Shown piece by piece: positions 7,512-17,524 of a stretch of DNA of 34,438 bases. Source of the stretch: Sphingobacterium thalpophilum (GTDB lineage: Bacteria; Bacteroidota; Bacteroidia; B-17B0; Aurantibacillaceae); contig CALPON020000017.1 of the NCBI GenBank assembly GCA_943325195.2, positions 1 through 34,438 on the forward strand, in the 5' to 3' direction. The position numbers were made by a program, and so were the translations under genes. Position 1 is the first letter of the stretch; the number at the start of each line of letters is the position of its first letter. The notes beneath the pieces are model-generated. The model saw nothing but the letters and a program-made list of their open reading frames with translations, was not told where the DNA came from and did no database searches.

Positions 7512-7913
7512 ATGCCTACAATATCGCAATTAGTAAGAAAAGGTCGCACTAAACCGACCAACAAAAGTAAATCGGCCGCTTTGGACTCATGTCCACAACG
7601 CCGTGGCGTATGTACAAAGGTATATACCACTACGCCCAAGAAACCTAACTCTGCCATGCGTAAAGTGGCGAAGGTACGTTTGACTAACAAACAGGAAGTA
7701 ATTGCTTACATCCCGGGTGAAGGTCATAACCTTCAGGAGCACTCGATTGTGCTTGTACGCGGTGGTCGTGTGAAAGATCTTCCAGGTGTTCGATATCACA
7801 TCGTTCGCGGAAGTCTTGATACGGCGGGTGTAGAGGGACGTAAACAACAACGTTCAAAATACGGAGCTAAACGTCCTAAAGCGGGTGCAGCTGCACCAGC
7901 AAAGAAAAAATAA
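7512..7913 (+). CDS. rpsL: 30S ribosomal protein S12 (uS12)
   Basis: The 133-residue protein is a decoding-centre component of the small subunit. The conserved loop [10 protein letters not shown] places K43 at the streptomycin-relevant position, and [13 protein letters not shown] holds the second such lysine and the aspartate often methylthiolated by RimO. Both lysines are wild type, so no ribosomal streptomycin-resistance change is seen. The C-terminus has a short Ala/Lys extension (GAAAPAKKK). It is the first gene of the translation cluster and is preceded by AAAGGA at moderate spacing. rpsG follows after 26 nt. Confidence 0.99.
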   Translation: MPTISQLVRKGRTKPTNKSKSAALDSCPQRRGVCTKVYTTTPKKPNSAMRKVAKVRLTNKQEVIAYIPGEGHNLQEHSIVLVRGGRVKDLPGVRYHIVRGSLDTAGVEGRKQQRSKYGAKRPKAGAAAPAKKK

Positions 7914-7939
7914 TCAGTAATTAGTAGAGATAGTATACA

Positions 7940-8407
7940 ATGAGAAAAGCCAGAGCAAAAAAGCGCGTCCTGTTGCCAGACCCGATTTATAATGACGTGT
8001 TGGTAACCCGTTTTTTAAATAACCTGATGTACGATGGTAAGAAGAATACTGCTTCCGCCATCTTTCACGATGCCATTGGTATCGTTGCAAAACGGACAAG
8101 TGAAGATGGTCTTGAAGTGTTTAAGAAAGCACTTGCCAACGTAACCCCTCAGGTTGAGGTGCGTTCACGTCGTGTAGGTGGTTCAACCTTCCAGATTCCT
8201 TCAGAGATTCGCCCTGACCGCAAAGTGTCTATGGCCATGAAATGGATGATTTCTTATTCACGCAGACGTAACGAAAAATCAATGGCTCAGAAATTAGCTG
8301 GTGAAATCGTTGCTGCTTCGAAAGAAGAAGGTGCTGCTTTCAAAAAGAAAGAAGACATTCATAAGATGGCTGAAGCCAACAAAGCATTTTCACACTTTAG
8401 ATTCTAA
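7940..8407 (+). CDS. rpsG: 30S ribosomal protein S7 (uS7)
   Basis: The 155-residue protein nucleates assembly of the 30S head by binding the 3' major domain of 16S rRNA. The N-terminal [17 protein letters not shown] and the central [19 protein letters not shown] are family hallmarks; the length is normal. It sits between rpsL and fusA as in the classic str operon, with only 8 nt to fusA. The gene has no Shine-Dalgarno sequence. In E. coli, S7 represses the str operon; no comparable site was recognised in the 26-nt rpsL-rpsG gap. Confidence 0.99.
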   Translation: MRKARAKKRVLLPDPIYNDVLVTRFLNNLMYDGKKNTASAIFHDAIGIVAKRTSEDGLEVFKKALANVTPQVEVRSRRVGGSTFQIPSEIRPDRKVSMAMKWMISYSRRRNEKSMAQKLAGEIVAASKEEGAAFKKKEDIHKMAEANKAFSHFRF

Positions 8408-8415
8408 TTACCGAA

Positions 8416-10530
8416 ATGGACTTACGTTATACAAGAAATATAGGAATCGCTGCTCACATTGATGCTGGTAAAACCACCACAACAGAGCGGATTCTTTATT
8501 ATACAGGTGTTAATCACAAAATTGGTGAGGTACATGACGGTGCAGCAACAATGGACTGGATGGCGCAAGAGCAAGAGCGTGGTATTACCATTACCTCTGC
8601 TGCGACAACCTGTTTCTGGAATTACCGCGATAATAAATACAAACTGAACATTATTGACACCCCGGGTCACGTGGATTTTACCGTTGAGGTGAACCGCTCC
8701 CTGCGTGTACTTGATGGTTTGGTGTTCTTATTCTCCGCTGTTGATGGTGTTGAACCACAATCCGAAACGAACTGGCGCCTGGCTGATAATTATAACGTAA
8801 CCCGGATTGGTTTCGTAAATAAAATGGATCGTCAGGGTGCTGACTTTCTCAACGTAGTAAAGCAAACACGCGAAATCCTCGGTGGTAACGCGGTTCCACT
8901 TCAGTTACCTATTGGTGCTGAAGATAACTTCACGGGTGTGGTCGATTTGATCAACAACCGCGGAATGGTATGGAATGAGGAAGATAAAGGAATGACTTAC
9001 AAAGAAGTTCCAATTCCTGAGGACATGAAGGATGAAGTGTACGAATGGCGTGAAAAAATGCTTGAGGCAGTTTCTGAATTTGATGATAAAATTATGGAGA
9101 AGTTTTTCGATGCTCCTGAAACAATCACTGAACGTGAGGTTTTAGATGCACTTCGTAAAGCTTGTCTTGCAAATAAAATTGTACCAATGGTTTGTGGTTC
9201 ATCTTTCAAAAATAAAGGTGTACAAACAATGCTCGATCTGGTAATGGAATTAATGCCATCGCCACTCGATAAAGAAAACACAAAAGGAATCAACCCGGAT
9301 ACGGAACAAGAAGTGATCCGTCGTCCTAATGTTTCTGAACCATTTACAGCATTAGCATTTAAAATCGCAACAGATCCTTTCGTGGGCCGTCTCTGCTTTT
9401 TCCGTGCTTATTCTGGTCGCCTCGATGCAGGTTCTTATGTACTGAACACACGTTCAGGAAATAAAGAACGAATCAGCCGTATCTTCCAGATGCATGCAAA
9501 TAAACAGAATCCAATCGAATTCATCGAAGCAGGTGATATCGGTGCTGCGGTAGGTTTTAAAGACATCCGCACCGGTGATACACTGTGTGATGAAAAACAT
9601 CCGATCGTTCTCGAAGCAATGAACTTCCCTGAACCGGTAATCGCCATCGCCATTGAGCCGAAAACTCAGGGTGACCTCGATCGCTTAGGTGTGGGTCTTA
9701 ATAAGTTGGCTGAAGAAGATCCAACCTTCCGTGTTAAAACGGACGAGGATTCCGGACAGACAATCATCGCCGGTATGGGTGAACTTCACCTTGAAATTAT
9801 TGTTGACCGTTTAAGACGCGAATTCAAAGTAGAGGTTAACCAAGGCGCCCCACAAGTGGCTTATAAAGAGGCCATCTCTGGAAGTGTTGAACACCGTGAA
9901 GTATACAAAAAACAATCTGGTGGTCGTGGTAAATTTGCTGATATCAAATTTAAATTAAGTCCTGTTGATGAGGGATACGATACATCCAAAACAGGTGGTT
10001 TACAATTCGTAAATGAAATTACCGGCGGTAATATTCCCCGTGAATTTATCCCTGCAGTTGAAAAAGGATTTAAGAACTCCTTATCAAATGGTGTTTTAGC
10101 TGGATATCCTTTGGTGGGACTGAAAGTTATTTTAACTGACGGTTCATACCACGCGGTTGACTCGGATGCCCTCTCATTTGAAATTTGCGCGCGTAGCGCC
10201 TACCGTGAAGCACTTCCTAAATGTAAGCCAACTTTGCTTGAGCCGATCATGAAGGTCGAAGTCCTCACTCCAGAGCAAAACATGGGTGATGTGGTAGGTG
10301 ACTTAAACCGTCGCCGTGGTCAGATCGAAGGAATGGATACCCGTGGTAATGCACAGGTTATCAAAGCAAAAGTTCCACTCTCCGAAATGTTCGGTTATGT
10401 AACACAATTACGTACACTGACTTCAGGTCGCGCAACTTCAACAATGGAATTTAGTCATTACAACGAGGCGCCAAACAACGTGGCGGTAGATGTAATCTCT
10501 AAAGCAAAAGGAAAAGCAGAAAAAGTTTAA
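8416..10530 (+). CDS. fusA: Elongation factor G (EF-G)
   Basis: The 704-residue translational GTPase drives tRNA-mRNA translocation and, with RRF, ribosome recycling. G motifs are visible: AHIDAGKT (13-20), RGIT (switch I, ~55-58), DTPGH (81-85) and NKMD (135-138). Domain II and domains III-V follow, with [14 protein letters not shown] and the domain IV tip region near GYPLVGLKV. The length is that of canonical EF-G rather than a paralogue. No tuf gene follows; rpsJ starts 21 nt downstream, so the str and S10 operons are joined. EF-Tu must be encoded elsewhere, as is common in this phylum. Confidence 0.98.
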   Translation: MDLRYTRNIGIAAHIDAGKTTTTERILYYTGVNHKIGEVHDGAATMDWMAQEQERGITITSAATTCFWNYRDNKYKLNIIDTPGHVDFTVEVNRSLRVLDGLVFLFSAVDGVEPQSETNWRLADNYNVTRIGFVNKMDRQGADFLNVVKQTREILGGNAVPLQLPIGAEDNFTGVVDLINNRGMVWNEEDKGMTYKEVPIPEDMKDEVYEWREKMLEAVSEFDDKIMEKFFDAPETITEREVLDALRKACLANKIVPMVCGSSFKNKGVQTMLDLVMELMPSPLDKENTKGINPDTEQEVIRRPNVSEPFTALAFKIATDPFVGRLCFFRAYSGRLDAGSYVLNTRSGNKERISRIFQMHANKQNPIEFIEAGDIGAAVGFKDIRTGDTLCDEKHPIVLEAMNFPEPVIAIAIEPKTQGDLDRLGVGLNKLAEEDPTFRVKTDEDSGQTIIAGMGELHLEIIVDRLRREFKVEVNQGAPQVAYKEAISGSVEHREVYKKQSGGRGKFADIKFKLSPVDEGYDTSKTGGLQFVNEITGGNIPREFIPAVEKGFKNSLSNGVLAGYPLVGLKVILTDGSYHAVDSDALSFEICARSAYREALPKCKPTLLEPIMKVEVLTPEQNMGDVVGDLNRRRGQIEGMDTRGNAQVIKAKVPLSEMFGYVTQLRTLTSGRATSTMEFSHYNEAPNNVAVDVISKAKGKAEKV

Positions 10531-10551
10531 AAAATAGACGTTCTTTTAAAT

Positions 10552-10857
10552 ATGAGCCAGAGAATCAGAATTAAATTAAAATCGTACGACTTTAACCTAG
10601 TGGATAAATCCGCAGAAAAGATCGTTAAAACTGTTAAAGCAACAGGCGCAGTAGTGAATGGTCCAATTCCACTTCCTACGAACAAACGGATTTTCACCGT
10701 CCTGAAATCCCCACACGTTAACAAAAAAGCGCGTGATCAGTTTCAATTGTGTGCCTACAAACGTCTGTTAGACATTTACAGCTCTTCCAGCAAAACAGTT
10801 GATGCGTTAATGAAACTCGAACTTCCTAGTGGAGTAGAGGTAGAGATTAAGGTTTAG
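10552..10857 (+). CDS. rpsJ: 30S ribosomal protein S10 (uS10)
   Basis: The 101-residue protein is a 30S head component that also pairs with NusB in rRNA antitermination in well-studied bacteria. Diagnostic segments are [50 protein letters not shown] (with the exposed loop) and the C-terminal [11 protein letters not shown]. It is the first gene of the S10 section, directly after fusA. A 63-nt gap to rplC contains a small perfect hairpin. Confidence 0.99.
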   Translation: MSQRIRIKLKSYDFNLVDKSAEKIVKTVKATGAVVNGPIPLPTNKRIFTVLKSPHVNKKARDQFQLCAYKRLLDIYSSSSKTVDALMKLELPSGVEVEIKV

Positions 10858-10865
10858 TGGCTGAA

Positions 10866-10879
10866 CCAGTGGCGACTGG
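10866..10879 (+). other. Hairpin between rpsJ and rplC
   Basis: CCAGT-GGCG-ACTGG is a perfect 5-bp stem with a tetraloop just after the rpsJ stop. An outer TAG/CTA pairing may extend it. It has no T run, so processing or pausing is more likely than termination. Function unknown. Confidence 0.35.
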
Positions 10880-10920
10880 GCTAATAGTAAATAAATAATA
10901 AACAATAAATAATAGAATAA

Positions 10921-11544
10921 ATGTCAGGATTAATTGGTAAAAAAATCGGAATGACCAGCTTCTTCGATGCCAATGGCAAATATCTGCCATGCACAGTAAT
11001 TGAAGTAGGTCCTTGCGTTGTAACGCAAGTAAAAACCAATGAAAAAGACGGTTACTCAGCAGTACAGTTGGCTTTCGACGAGAAAAAAGAAAAAAACACG
11101 TCAGGAGCCATGAAGGGTCACTTTGCAGAAGCAAAAACGACCCCGAAGCGTAAAGTAGTTGAGTTTCGTCATTTCACTGAAGAAAGAACCTTAGGTGATG
11201 TACTTACTGTTGATTTGTTTGCAGAAGGCGATTTCGTAGATGTCGTTGGAACGAGCAAGGGTAAAGGTTTTCAGGGTGTTGTAAAACGTCATGGATTCAG
11301 CGGGGTAGGTCACGCCAACAAATCTCACGGTCAGCATGATCGTGAAAGAGCTCCTGGATCACTCGGCGCTTCCTCAGATCCTTCACGCGTTATGCCGGGT
11401 CGGCGTATGGCGGGACGTCTTGGTGGAAACCGCAAGAAAGTTCAGAACCTCGTGGTGATGAAAGTTATGCCTGAGAAAAACATTCTCCTTGTTAAAGGGT
11501 CTGTTCCAGGTGCTAAAGGGTCTTACGTTTTAATCGAGAAATAG
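10921..11544 (+). CDS. rplC: 50S ribosomal protein L3 (uL3)
   Basis: The 207-residue protein is an early 50S assembly protein whose long loop reaches the peptidyl-transferase centre. The N-terminus [13 protein letters not shown] and the central loop [20 protein letters not shown] followed by [15 protein letters not shown] are clear family signatures. rplD starts 2 nt after the stop, so translational coupling is likely. The upstream gap is AT-rich with no Shine-Dalgarno. Confidence 0.99.
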   Translation: MSGLIGKKIGMTSFFDANGKYLPCTVIEVGPCVVTQVKTNEKDGYSAVQLAFDEKKEKNTSGAMKGHFAEAKTTPKRKVVEFRHFTEERTLGDVLTVDLFAEGDFVDVVGTSKGKGFQGVVKRHGFSGVGHANKSHGQHDRERAPGSLGASSDPSRVMPGRRMAGRLGGNRKKVQNLVVMKVMPEKNILLVKGSVPGAKGSYVLIEK

Positions 11545-11546
11545 TC

Positions 11547-12176
11547 ATGCAAGTAGAAGTAATAAATATAAGCGGCAAAAAAACAGCCAAGAAACTGGAC
11601 CTTTCGGATGCCATCTTCGCTGCAGAGCCTAATGATCATTGTATCTATCTTGACGTGAAGCAATATCTTGCTAACCAACGTCAGGGTACACATAAATCCA
11701 AAGAACGTGCTGAAATATCACGTACTACTAAGAAATTAAAACGTCAAAAAGGTACCGGTGGTGCCCGTGCCGGCTCAATGAAATCTCCTCTCTTCGTAGG
11801 TGGTGGTCGTGCTTTCGGTCCCCGTCCACATGAGTATGGTTTTAAATTGAATAAGAAAGTGAAGGCACTTGCAAGAGTTAGCGCCCTGTCCTACAAGGCG
11901 AAGGATAATGCAATCACCGTTCTGGAAGACTTTAATTTTGAAGCACCAAAAACAAAGAACTACATCGATTTGATGAAGAACTTGAATATGGCGGATAAGA
12001 AGACACTTTTAGTGTTGCCTGATACAAACAAAAATGTATATTTGTCCTCCCGTAATATTCAGGGTGCAAGAGTCGTAAAGGCCTCTGATTTAAATACTTA
12101 TGATATTTTAAATGCAGAAAGTCTGATTCTCTCAGAAAGTTCAGTGAAAGTAATTGAAACAATTTTAAACAAGTAA
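11547..12176 (+). CDS. rplD: 50S ribosomal protein L4 (uL4)
   Basis: The 209-residue protein lines the exit tunnel through its extended loop, here in the region [19 protein letters not shown] and [20 protein letters not shown]. In E. coli L4 represses its own S10 operon through the rpsJ leader; a comparable leader is not evident here because rpsJ lies inside a longer transcript. The gene is packed between rplC (2 nt) and rplW (1 nt). Confidence 0.99.
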   Translation: MQVEVINISGKKTAKKLDLSDAIFAAEPNDHCIYLDVKQYLANQRQGTHKSKERAEISRTTKKLKRQKGTGGARAGSMKSPLFVGGGRAFGPRPHEYGFKLNKKVKALARVSALSYKAKDNAITVLEDFNFEAPKTKNYIDLMKNLNMADKKTLLVLPDTNKNVYLSSRNIQGARVVKASDLNTYDILNAESLILSESSVKVIETILNK

Positions 12177-12177
12177 G

Positions 12178-12468
12178 ATGGATATTTTAATTAAGCCAAT
12201 CATCACTGAAAAGATGACCGCCCAAGCCGAAAAATTAAATCGCTATGGCTTTGTGGTAGCAAAAGAGGCTAATAAATTGGAGATCAGGGCTGCTGTTGAA
12301 AAGATGTACAACGTAAAAGTTGATAGCGTTAATACTCAGCAATATGTGGGAAAAGTAAAAACCCGCAACACCACCCGTGGTATGGCCATTGGTCGCGTAA
12401 ACCGTAACAAAAAAGCAATCGTTACCCTGAAACAAGGTGAAGCGATCGATTTTTACGCTAGTATATAA
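12178..12468 (+). CDS. rplW: 50S ribosomal protein L23 (uL23)
   Basis: The 96-residue protein sits at the tunnel exit and is the docking site for trigger factor and SRP. It shows IIKPIITEKMT at the N-terminus, the VEKMYNVKVDSVNT strand-turn and the basic loop GKVKTRNTTRGMAIGRVNRNKKAIVTL. The size is normal. A 66-nt gap with a strong hairpin separates it from rplB. Confidence 0.98.
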   Translation: MDILIKPIITEKMTAQAEKLNRYGFVVAKEANKLEIRAAVEKMYNVKVDSVNTQQYVGKVKTRNTTRGMAIGRVNRNKKAIVTLKQGEAIDFYASI

Positions 12469-12485
12469 ACTGGGTTAACTGTTGA

Positions 12486-12503
12486 GGAGCGTTAAAACGC
12501 TCC
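12486..12503 (+). other. Hairpin between rplW and rplB
   Basis: GGAGCGT-TAAA-ACGCTCC is a perfect 7-bp stem with a tetraloop in the 66-nt gap. It is followed by CGCGAAACACG and not by a T run, so it is unlikely to end transcription. It may be a processing site, an mRNA stabiliser or a protein-binding element. Confidence 0.5.
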
Positions 12504-12534
12504 GCGAAACACGAAACCAAAAACATTAAAAAAA

Positions 12535-13362
12535 ATGGCATTAAGAAAATATAAACCACTTACTCCGACATTACGGTATAAGATTACCTCAGGGTTCGAT
12601 GAGATAACAGCGAGCAAACCTGAGAAGAGCCTCATTACAAAACCAAATTACAGTTCTGGTGGACGGAACAATTCTGGTAAAATGACCATGCGTTACATCG
12701 GTGGTGGACACAAAAAGGTGCTCCGTGCAATCGATTTCAAACGCGATAAAGATGGCATCGAAGGAACAGTGAAGACCATCGAATACGATCCAAATCGTTC
12801 GGCTCGTATCGCTCTTATCTTCTACAAAGATGGTGAGAAGCGTTATATTATTGCTCCGCAAGGTCTCAAGGTGGATCAAAAAGTAATCTCCGGTAAAGGT
12901 GTTGCACCTGAAATTGGAAATACGCTTTTGCTCTCCGAAATTCCACTCGGTACAATCGTTCATAATATTGAACTTCGTCCAGGTCAAGGTGCCGTTCTGT
13001 CCCGTAGTGCTGGATCTTATGCACAATTGGCGGCACGCGATGGTAAATATGCAATCCTCAAAATGCCTTCAGGCGAGGTGCGCATGATCCTAATTACTTG
13101 CAAAGCTTCTATTGGCGCAGTATCTAATCCTGATCACAATCAGGAGGTTTTAGGTAAGGCTGGTGCAAAACGCTGGAAAGGTGTTCGTCCGCGTACACGT
13201 CCGGTCGTGATGAATCCTGTTGATCACCCTATGGGTGGTGGTGAAGGGCGCGCTTCAGGTGGACATCCACGGTCACGTAAAGGTATCCCTGCAAAAGGCT
13301 ACAAGACACGTTACAAAGCAAAAGCGTCCAACAAACACATCATCGAACGCAGAAAGAAATAA
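12535..13362 (+). CDS. rplB: 50S ribosomal protein L2 (uL2)
   Basis: The 275-residue protein is an rRNA-binding protein essential for subunit joining and peptidyl transfer. The core [17 protein letters not shown] and the C-terminal [16 protein letters not shown] are diagnostic. The motif usually written DHPHGGGEG reads D230-H231-P232-M233: the first histidine is kept and the second is Met. From memory this Met is usual in Bacteroidota, so it is not a defect. The Gly/Arg/Lys-rich tail continues to HIIERRKK. Confidence 0.99.
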   Translation: MALRKYKPLTPTLRYKITSGFDEITASKPEKSLITKPNYSSGGRNNSGKMTMRYIGGGHKKVLRAIDFKRDKDGIEGTVKTIEYDPNRSARIALIFYKDGEKRYIIAPQGLKVDQKVISGKGVAPEIGNTLLLSEIPLGTIVHNIELRPGQGAVLSRSAGSYAQLAARDGKYAILKMPSGEVRMILITCKASIGAVSNPDHNQEVLGKAGAKRWKGVRPRTRPVVMNPVDHPMGGGEGRASGGHPRSRKGIPAKGYKTRYKAKASNKHIIERRKK

Positions 13363-13379
13363 TTACTAACGTTTAATGG

Positions 13380-13396
13380 TCCCGGCTCAACTGGGA
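13380..13396 (+). other. Hairpin between rplB and rpsS
   Basis: TCCCGG-CTCAA-CTGGGA forms a 6-bp stem (one G-T pair) with a 5-nt loop in the 58-nt gap. There is no T run. Same class as the other gap hairpins; role unknown. Confidence 0.35.
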
Positions 13397-13420
13397 TTCA
13401 AAACAAAAACAAATAAATAA

Positions 13421-13690
13421 ATGGCAAGATCATTAAAAAAAGGCCCTTTCATCGACCACAACCTAGAAGGTAAAGTGGATAAGTTGAATGAGAGCGGTAA
13501 GAAGTCAGCAATCAAGACTTGGGCCCGTCGTTCTACAATCCCACCAGAATTTGTTGGGCATACCTTTGCAGTACACAACGGTGCGAAATTTATTCCCGTT
13601 TATGTTACGGAAAACATGGTTGGACACAAGCTGGGAGAGTTTGCACCAACCCGCGTATTTAAAGGTCACGCTGGCCATAACAAGAAATAA
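13421..13690 (+). CDS. rpsS: 30S ribosomal protein S19 (uS19)
   Basis: The 89-residue protein is a head component that forms a heterodimer with S13. It opens with the classic [18 protein letters not shown], then [20 protein letters not shown] and [20 protein letters not shown]. Length and order (rplB-rpsS-rplV) are canonical. No Shine-Dalgarno: the upstream bases are AAATAAATAA. Confidence 0.99.
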   Translation: MARSLKKGPFIDHNLEGKVDKLNESGKKSAIKTWARRSTIPPEFVGHTFAVHNGAKFIPVYVTENMVGHKLGEFAPTRVFKGHAGHNKK

Positions 13691-13698
13691 TCTTAGCC

Positions 13699-14094
13699 AT
13701 GGGAAAAAGAAAAAGATTAGTCGCTGAAAAGCGCAAAGAAGAAAATAAGACCTCGTATTTCGCGAAACTGAATAACTGCCCGACATCACCACGCAAAATG
13801 CGTCAGGTGGCAGATCTGGTAAGAGGTAAAGATGCGTACATGGCTCTTAATATCCTGAAGTTTAACACACGTGAAGCTTCTGGTCGTTTGGAAAAACTCC
13901 TCAAATCTGCAATTGCAAATTATGAGGCTAAAAGCCAACAGCGCGCTGACGAAGGGACCCTTTTTGTAAAGGATGTCCACGTAGATAGCGCTTTGATGGT
14001 AAAACGTCTGCGCACTGCGCCGCAGGGTCGTGGATACCGGATCAGAAAGCGCACCAATCACGTTACGTTAGTTTTAGATACAAAAAATAGTTAA
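13699..14094 (+). CDS. rplV: 50S ribosomal protein L22 (uL22)
   Basis: The 131-residue protein forms part of the exit tunnel through a beta-hairpin (macrolide-relevant; here around [26 protein letters not shown]). The core [19 protein letters not shown] is diagnostic. It has a ~20-residue basic N-terminal extension ([18 protein letters not shown]) relative to E. coli. It is 8 nt after rpsS and 6 nt before rpsC. Confidence 0.98.
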   Translation: MGKRKRLVAEKRKEENKTSYFAKLNNCPTSPRKMRQVADLVRGKDAYMALNILKFNTREASGRLEKLLKSAIANYEAKSQQRADEGTLFVKDVHVDSALMVKRLRTAPQGRGYRIRKRTNHVTLVLDTKNS

Positions 14095-14100
14095 GAAGAA

Positions 14101-14862
14101 ATGGGACAAAAAGTAAATCCAATTGGTATTAGATTAGGAATCATCAAAGGATGGGATTCTAACTGGTTTGGCGGACATGACTATGCTGATAAGCTGGTTG
14201 AGGACGACAAAATCCGTTCCTACTTGAAAGCTCGTCTTGCTAAAGGCAGTATCTCTAAAATCGTAATCGAGCGTACTTTAAAGCTTGTCACTGTTACAAT
14301 CAACACGGCCCGCCCAGGTATCATTATCGGTAAGGGTGGAAAAGAGGTTGATAAACTGAAAGAAGAATTAAAGAAACTGACTACTAAAGAAATTCAAATC
14401 AATATTTTCGAAATTAAACGTCCTGAACTCGATGCACGTCTCGTTGCTGACAGTATCGCTCGTCAAATCGAAGGTCGTATCTCTTTCCGCCGCGCAGCAA
14501 AGATGTCAATGGCATCTACCATGCGTATGGGCGCTGAAGGTATCAAAATTAAGGTTTCTGGCCGTTTGGGTGGAGCTGAAATGGCGCGTACTGAAGGATA
14601 TAAAGAGGGACGGACACCACTCCACACCCTGCGTGCTGATATTGATTATGCAATCGCAGAGGCACACACCAGTTACGGTCGTATCGGTGTAAAGGTTTGG
14701 GTTTGCCGCGGAGAAATCTTCGGAAAACGCGATCTTTCTCCTAATGCTGGTCTGAGCAAAGAAAAAGGTCCTGGATCCGCTGGAGACAGGGGAGATAGAA
14801 GAGATGATCGTCCTAAATTCGCTGGAAAGAAAAGACCAGGAGCTAGAAAAGACGATAAATAA
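14101..14862 (+). CDS. rpsC: 30S ribosomal protein S3 (uS3)
   Basis: The 253-residue protein guards the mRNA entry channel and has helicase-supporting basic residues. It contains a type II KH domain with the GKGG loop at 77-80 ([16 protein letters not shown]) and the C-terminal S3 domain with [11 protein letters not shown] and [11 protein letters not shown] charged, disordered tail of ~30 residues ([11 protein letters not shown]...GARKDDK) extends beyond the E. coli protein; such tails are common in the phylum. Confidence 0.99.
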   Translation: MGQKVNPIGIRLGIIKGWDSNWFGGHDYADKLVEDDKIRSYLKARLAKGSISKIVIERTLKLVTVTINTARPGIIIGKGGKEVDKLKEELKKLTTKEIQINIFEIKRPELDARLVADSIARQIEGRISFRRAAKMSMASTMRMGAEGIKIKVSGRLGGAEMARTEGYKEGRTPLHTLRADIDYAIAEAHTSYGRIGVKVWVCRGEIFGKRDLSPNAGLSKEKGPGSAGDRGDRRDDRPKFAGKKRPGARKDDK

Positions 14863-14888
14863 TTTAGAACCGAAAAAAATTCAAGGTC

Positions 14889-15323
14889 ATGTTACAACCG
14901 AAAAGATCGAAATATAGAAAATCACACAAAATGAAAATCAAAGGCGACGCGAAGCGTGGCCATGAATTAGCCTTTGGTTCATTTGGTATTAAAGCAATGG
15001 ACGAGTGCCGGATGACAGGTCGCCAGATTGAAGCTGCCCGTATCGCAATCACTCGTTTTATGAAACGTGAAGGTCAGGTGTGGATCCGTGTGTTCCCGGA
15101 TCGTCCCGTAACTTCCAAACCTGCTGAGGTACGTATGGGTAAAGGTAAGGGTGCTCCTGAATACTGGATGGCACCTGTTAAGCGCGGAAGAATCATTTTT
15201 GAAGCCGAAGGTGTTCCACTGGAAGTTGCAAAAGAAGCACTTCGCCTAGCCGCACAGAAACTGCCGATCGTGACTAAGTTCATTGTTCGCAGAGATTACG
15301 TGGAAGCAGCTGCTACGAAGTAA
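14889..15323 (+). CDS. rplP: 50S ribosomal protein L16 (uL16)
   Basis: The 144-residue protein is a late assembly component near the A-site tRNA elbow. It shows [14 protein letters not shown] at the start, [25 protein letters not shown], and [25 protein letters not shown], the region holding the arginine hydroxylated in some bacteria. The gene is normal in size. A relatively wide 131-nt gap follows before rpmC. Confidence 0.99.
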   Translation: MLQPKRSKYRKSHKMKIKGDAKRGHELAFGSFGIKAMDECRMTGRQIEAARIAITRFMKREGQVWIRVFPDRPVTSKPAEVRMGKGKGAPEYWMAPVKRGRIIFEAEGVPLEVAKEALRLAAQKLPIVTKFIVRRDYVEAAATK

Positions 15324-15348
15324 AAAACTGAATTAACAACACTGATTT

Positions 15349-15435
15349 TTAATTAAACCGTTACTTTAATTAAGAAGAGGGTGGAGCGGAAAGCAACAAC
15401 ACCGCTTTCATTAATAACGAGGCACTGAAAAGTGC
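15349..15435 (+). other. Structured gap between rplP and rpmC
   Basis: The 131-nt gap has two TTAATTAA palindromes (15349-15356, 15366-15373) and two overlapping, mutually exclusive pairings: AGCGG/CCGCT (15385-15389/15402-15406) and GAAAGC/GCTTTC (15389-15394/15404-15409). A perfect GCACT-GAAA-AGTGC hairpin follows (15422-15435). It could switch between forms, but no T run supports attenuation. Function unknown. Confidence 0.35.
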
Positions 15436-15454
15436 ATAATTAAAAAAAAGAAAA

Positions 15455-15652
15455 ATGGCAACTAAAGAAATACAAGGCTTATCTGACCAGGATTTAATGG
15501 AAAAGATTGCCGCTGAGAAAGCTGATTTAAACAAGATGACCTTAAATCATACCATCTCTCCCGCAGAAAATCCGTCCAAAATTCGGATCAATCGCAGGAA
15601 CATCGCCAGGATGTTAACTGAAGTCAATAATCGTAAAAACGCAGCAAAGTAA
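15455..15652 (+). CDS. rpmC: 50S ribosomal protein L29 (uL29)
   Basis: The 65-residue two-helix protein sits next to L23 at the tunnel exit. It has the pattern GLSDQDLMEKIAAEKADLNKM with NPSKIRINRRNIARMLTEVNNR; the last part is the conserved second helix. Position between rplP and rpsQ is canonical. It is preceded by a poly-A leader (AAAAAAAGAAAA) rather than a Shine-Dalgarno. Confidence 0.95.
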   Translation: MATKEIQGLSDQDLMEKIAAEKADLNKMTLNHTISPAENPSKIRINRRNIARMLTEVNNRKNAAK

Positions 15653-15665
15653 TTGCTTCTGAATC

Positions 15666-15920
15666 ATGGAAAGAAATTTAAGAAAAGAAAAAGTTGGTGT
15701 CGTAAAAAGCAACAAGATGGATAAAAGCATCGTTGTGGCGGTTATGCGTAAAGTAAAGCACCCGAAATATGGTAAGTTCGTGAATAAGACCAGTACATTT
15801 GTTGCTCATGACGAGAAAAACGAGTGCAGCATTGGAGACACTGTGAAAATCTCTGAAACACGTCCCATGAGTAAGACCAAAAACTGGCGCTTGGTGGAAG
15901 TACTGGAGAAAGTGAAATAA
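15666..15920 (+). CDS. rpsQ: 30S ribosomal protein S17 (uS17)
   Basis: The 84-residue OB-fold protein binds the 5' domain of 16S rRNA early in assembly. It shows [41 protein letters not shown] and [20 protein letters not shown], all family hallmarks. It begins 13 nt after rpmC. Confidence 0.98.
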   Translation: MERNLRKEKVGVVKSNKMDKSIVVAVMRKVKHPKYGKFVNKTSTFVAHDEKNECSIGDTVKISETRPMSKTKNWRLVEVLEKVK

Positions 15921-15949
15921 TTTGTTAATCGTATTAAGAATATTACAAG

Positions 15950-16318
15950 ATGATACAAAATGAATCAAGATTAACAGTAGCTGACAACAGTGGTGCCAAA
16001 GAAGTATTGGTTATCCGCGTACTGGGTGGTACCAGAAAGCGTTATGCATCTATTGGTGATAAAGTAGTGGTAACTGTTAAACACGCAATGCCAAGTGGTA
16101 ATGTGAAAAAAGGAACTGTAAGTAAGGCCGTTATCGTGCGCACCAGAAAAGAAATCAGCCGTGCAGATGGCTCTTATATCCGATTTGATGACAATGCGGT
16201 TGTTCTTTTAAATGCAACAGATGAAATCCGTGGCACTCGTATTTTCGGACCAGTGGCCCGCGAACTGCGTGATAAGCAATTTATGAAAATCATTTCACTG
16301 GCACCAGAAGTGCTTTAA
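15950..16318 (+). CDS. rplN: 50S ribosomal protein L14 (uL14)
   Basis: The 122-residue protein contributes to intersubunit bridges. The N-terminus [19 protein letters not shown] and the C-terminal [27 protein letters not shown] are diagnostic, and the length is exactly typical. It lies 29 nt after rpsQ and 13 nt before rplX. Confidence 0.99.
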   Translation: MIQNESRLTVADNSGAKEVLVIRVLGGTRKRYASIGDKVVVTVKHAMPSGNVKKGTVSKAVIVRTRKEISRADGSYIRFDDNAVVLLNATDEIRGTRIFGPVARELRDKQFMKIISLAPEVL

Positions 16319-16331
16319 ATAGAGATTAAAC

Positions 16332-16649
16332 ATGTCGAAATTAAAATTAAAAAAAGGCGATACTGTTAAGGTGATCTCAGGCGAAGCCAGGGGTCAGCAA
16401 GGAAAGATCGTAACGATAGACGTTAAGAAAATGCGCGTTATTGTTGAAGGTGTAAACATGATCAGCAAAAGCGAAAAACCTAACGCCAAAAATACAAACG
16501 GTGGCATCACTAAAAAAGAAGGTTCTATCCATATCTCTAACCTCATGTTGTTAGAAGGTGGTAAGACTGTTCGTGTGGGTCGCATTATCAATGAGAAAAC
16601 TCAGAAAATTGAGCGCATCTCTAAAAAAACTAAGGAGGTATTGAAATAA
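16332..16649 (+). CDS. rplX: 50S ribosomal protein L24 (uL24)
   Basis: The 105-residue protein with an N-terminal KOW motif ([21 protein letters not shown]) is one of the 50S assembly initiators. The middle part [30 protein letters not shown] is typical. Its last codons contain a perfect Shine-Dalgarno (16631-16639) for the next gene, and its TAA overlaps the rplE ATG by one base (ATAATG), so the two are translationally coupled. Confidence 0.98.
   Translation: MSKLKLKKGDTVKVISGEARGQQGKIVTIDVKKMRVIVEGVNMISKSEKPNAKNTNGGITKKEGSIHISNLMLLEGGKTVRVGRIINEKTQKIERISKKTKEVLK
16631..16639 (+). promoter_or_regulatory. Strong Shine-Dalgarno of rplE
   Basis: TAAGGAGGT is a full 9-base match to the 16S anti-SD and lies 9 nt before the rplE ATG, inside the end of rplX. 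Nearly all other genes in the cluster have A-rich leaders without this motif. Confidence 0.85.
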
Positions 16650-17212
16650 TGGCAACAACAACTTATCAACCCCGCTTAAAGGAAAAGTACGCTGCAGACG
16701 TGATTCCTGCTTTGCAGAAACAATTTCAGTACAAATCTGCTATGCAGGTTCCTAGACTGAAGAAAATCTGTATCAACCAGGGTATCGGTGATGCAGTTTC
16801 TGATAAAAAAATGATTGAATCGGCAGTGAAAGAAATGAGTACCATTTCCGGACAGAAAGCCGTTCCTACCTACTCGACAAAAGATATCTCCAATTTCAAA
16901 CTTCGTAAAGGTGTTGCGATTGGTGTACGCGTTACGCTTCGTGGGGATAAGATGTATGAGTTTCTGGATCGTTTAATCGCCGCTGCTCTGCCACGTATCC
17001 GTGATTTCAAGGGCGTGAACGATAAAGGATTTGATGGCCGCGGTAACTACACCCTAGGTGTAACTGAGCAAATCATTTTCCCAGAAATCGATATCGACAA
17101 AGTAAGCAAAATCCAGGGTATGGATATTACCTTTGTGACAAGTGCGCCAACTGATAAAGAGGCACATGCATTATTAACTGAATTTGGTATTCCTTTCAAA
17201 AAGAAGCAATAA
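16649..17212 (+). CDS. rplE: 50S ribosomal protein L5 (uL5)
   Basis: The 187-residue protein is a 5S rRNA-binding component of the central protuberance. It shows [42 protein letters not shown] and [23 protein letters not shown], all characteristic. It overlaps rplX by one base and is followed without any gap by rpsN. Unlike its neighbours it has a perfect Shine-Dalgarno, suggesting its output is set separately or through coupling. Confidence 0.99.
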   Translation: MATTTYQPRLKEKYAADVIPALQKQFQYKSAMQVPRLKKICINQGIGDAVSDKKMIESAVKEMSTISGQKAVPTYSTKDISNFKLRKGVAIGVRVTLRGDKMYEFLDRLIAAALPRIRDFKGVNDKGFDGRGNYTLGVTEQIIFPEIDIDKVSKIQGMDITFVTSAPTDKEAHALLTEFGIPFKKKQ

Positions 17213-17482
17213 ATGGCAAAAGAATCAATGAAGGCCCGTGAGGTCAAGCGTAAGGACTTAGTGGAAAAATTTGCGGTAAGACGCGAAGAACTTAAAAAAG
17301 CAGGCGACTGGACAGCACTTCAAAAACTGCCGCGCAACTCTTCTAAAGTTCGCGTACGGAACCGTTGTAATATGACAGGTCGTCCACGTGGCTACATGCG
17401 TGATTTCGGACTTAGTCGCGTCACTTTCCGCGAAATGGTTCTGTTCGGATTGATCCCGGGCGTTACCAAATCCAGCTGGTAA
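17213..17482 (+). CDS. rpsN: 30S ribosomal protein S14, zinc-free type (uS14)
   Basis: The 89-residue protein helps build the 30S head. It is the long form: the segment [21 protein letters not shown] keeps one cysteine and lacks the CxxC pairs of the zinc form. The C-terminus [12 protein letters not shown] is diagnostic. Its ATG directly follows the rplE stop. A 158-nt gap with a second promoter follows, so this gene ends the first transcript section. Confidence 0.98.
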   Translation: MAKESMKAREVKRKDLVEKFAVRREELKKAGDWTALQKLPRNSSKVRVRNRCNMTGRPRGYMRDFGLSRVTFREMVLFGLIPGVTKSSW

Positions 17483-17484
17483 GC

Positions 17485-17513
17485 TTTTCTTTTGCGTGGT
17501 GGCAAAAAGAAAA
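17485..17513 (+). other. A/T-rich hairpin after rpsN
   Basis: TTTTCTTTTGC (17485-17495) pairs with GCAAAAAGAAAA (17502-17513) through one bulged A, with loop GTGGTG. It is 2 nt after the rpsN stop and directly before the rpsH promoter. No T run follows, so it could be a partial attenuator or an mRNA 3'-end stabiliser. Confidence 0.4.
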
Positions 17514-17524
17514 CAAAAATAAAA

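Noticed and set aside
10531-10551. Missing tuf between fusA and rpsJ as a deletion
   Set aside because: EF-Tu is commonly encoded elsewhere in this phylum, and the join shows no gene remnant.
12535-13362. L2 change of DHPHGGGEG to DHPMGGGEG as a functional mutation
   Set aside because: From memory this Met is the normal Bacteroidota form, and the key first histidine is kept.
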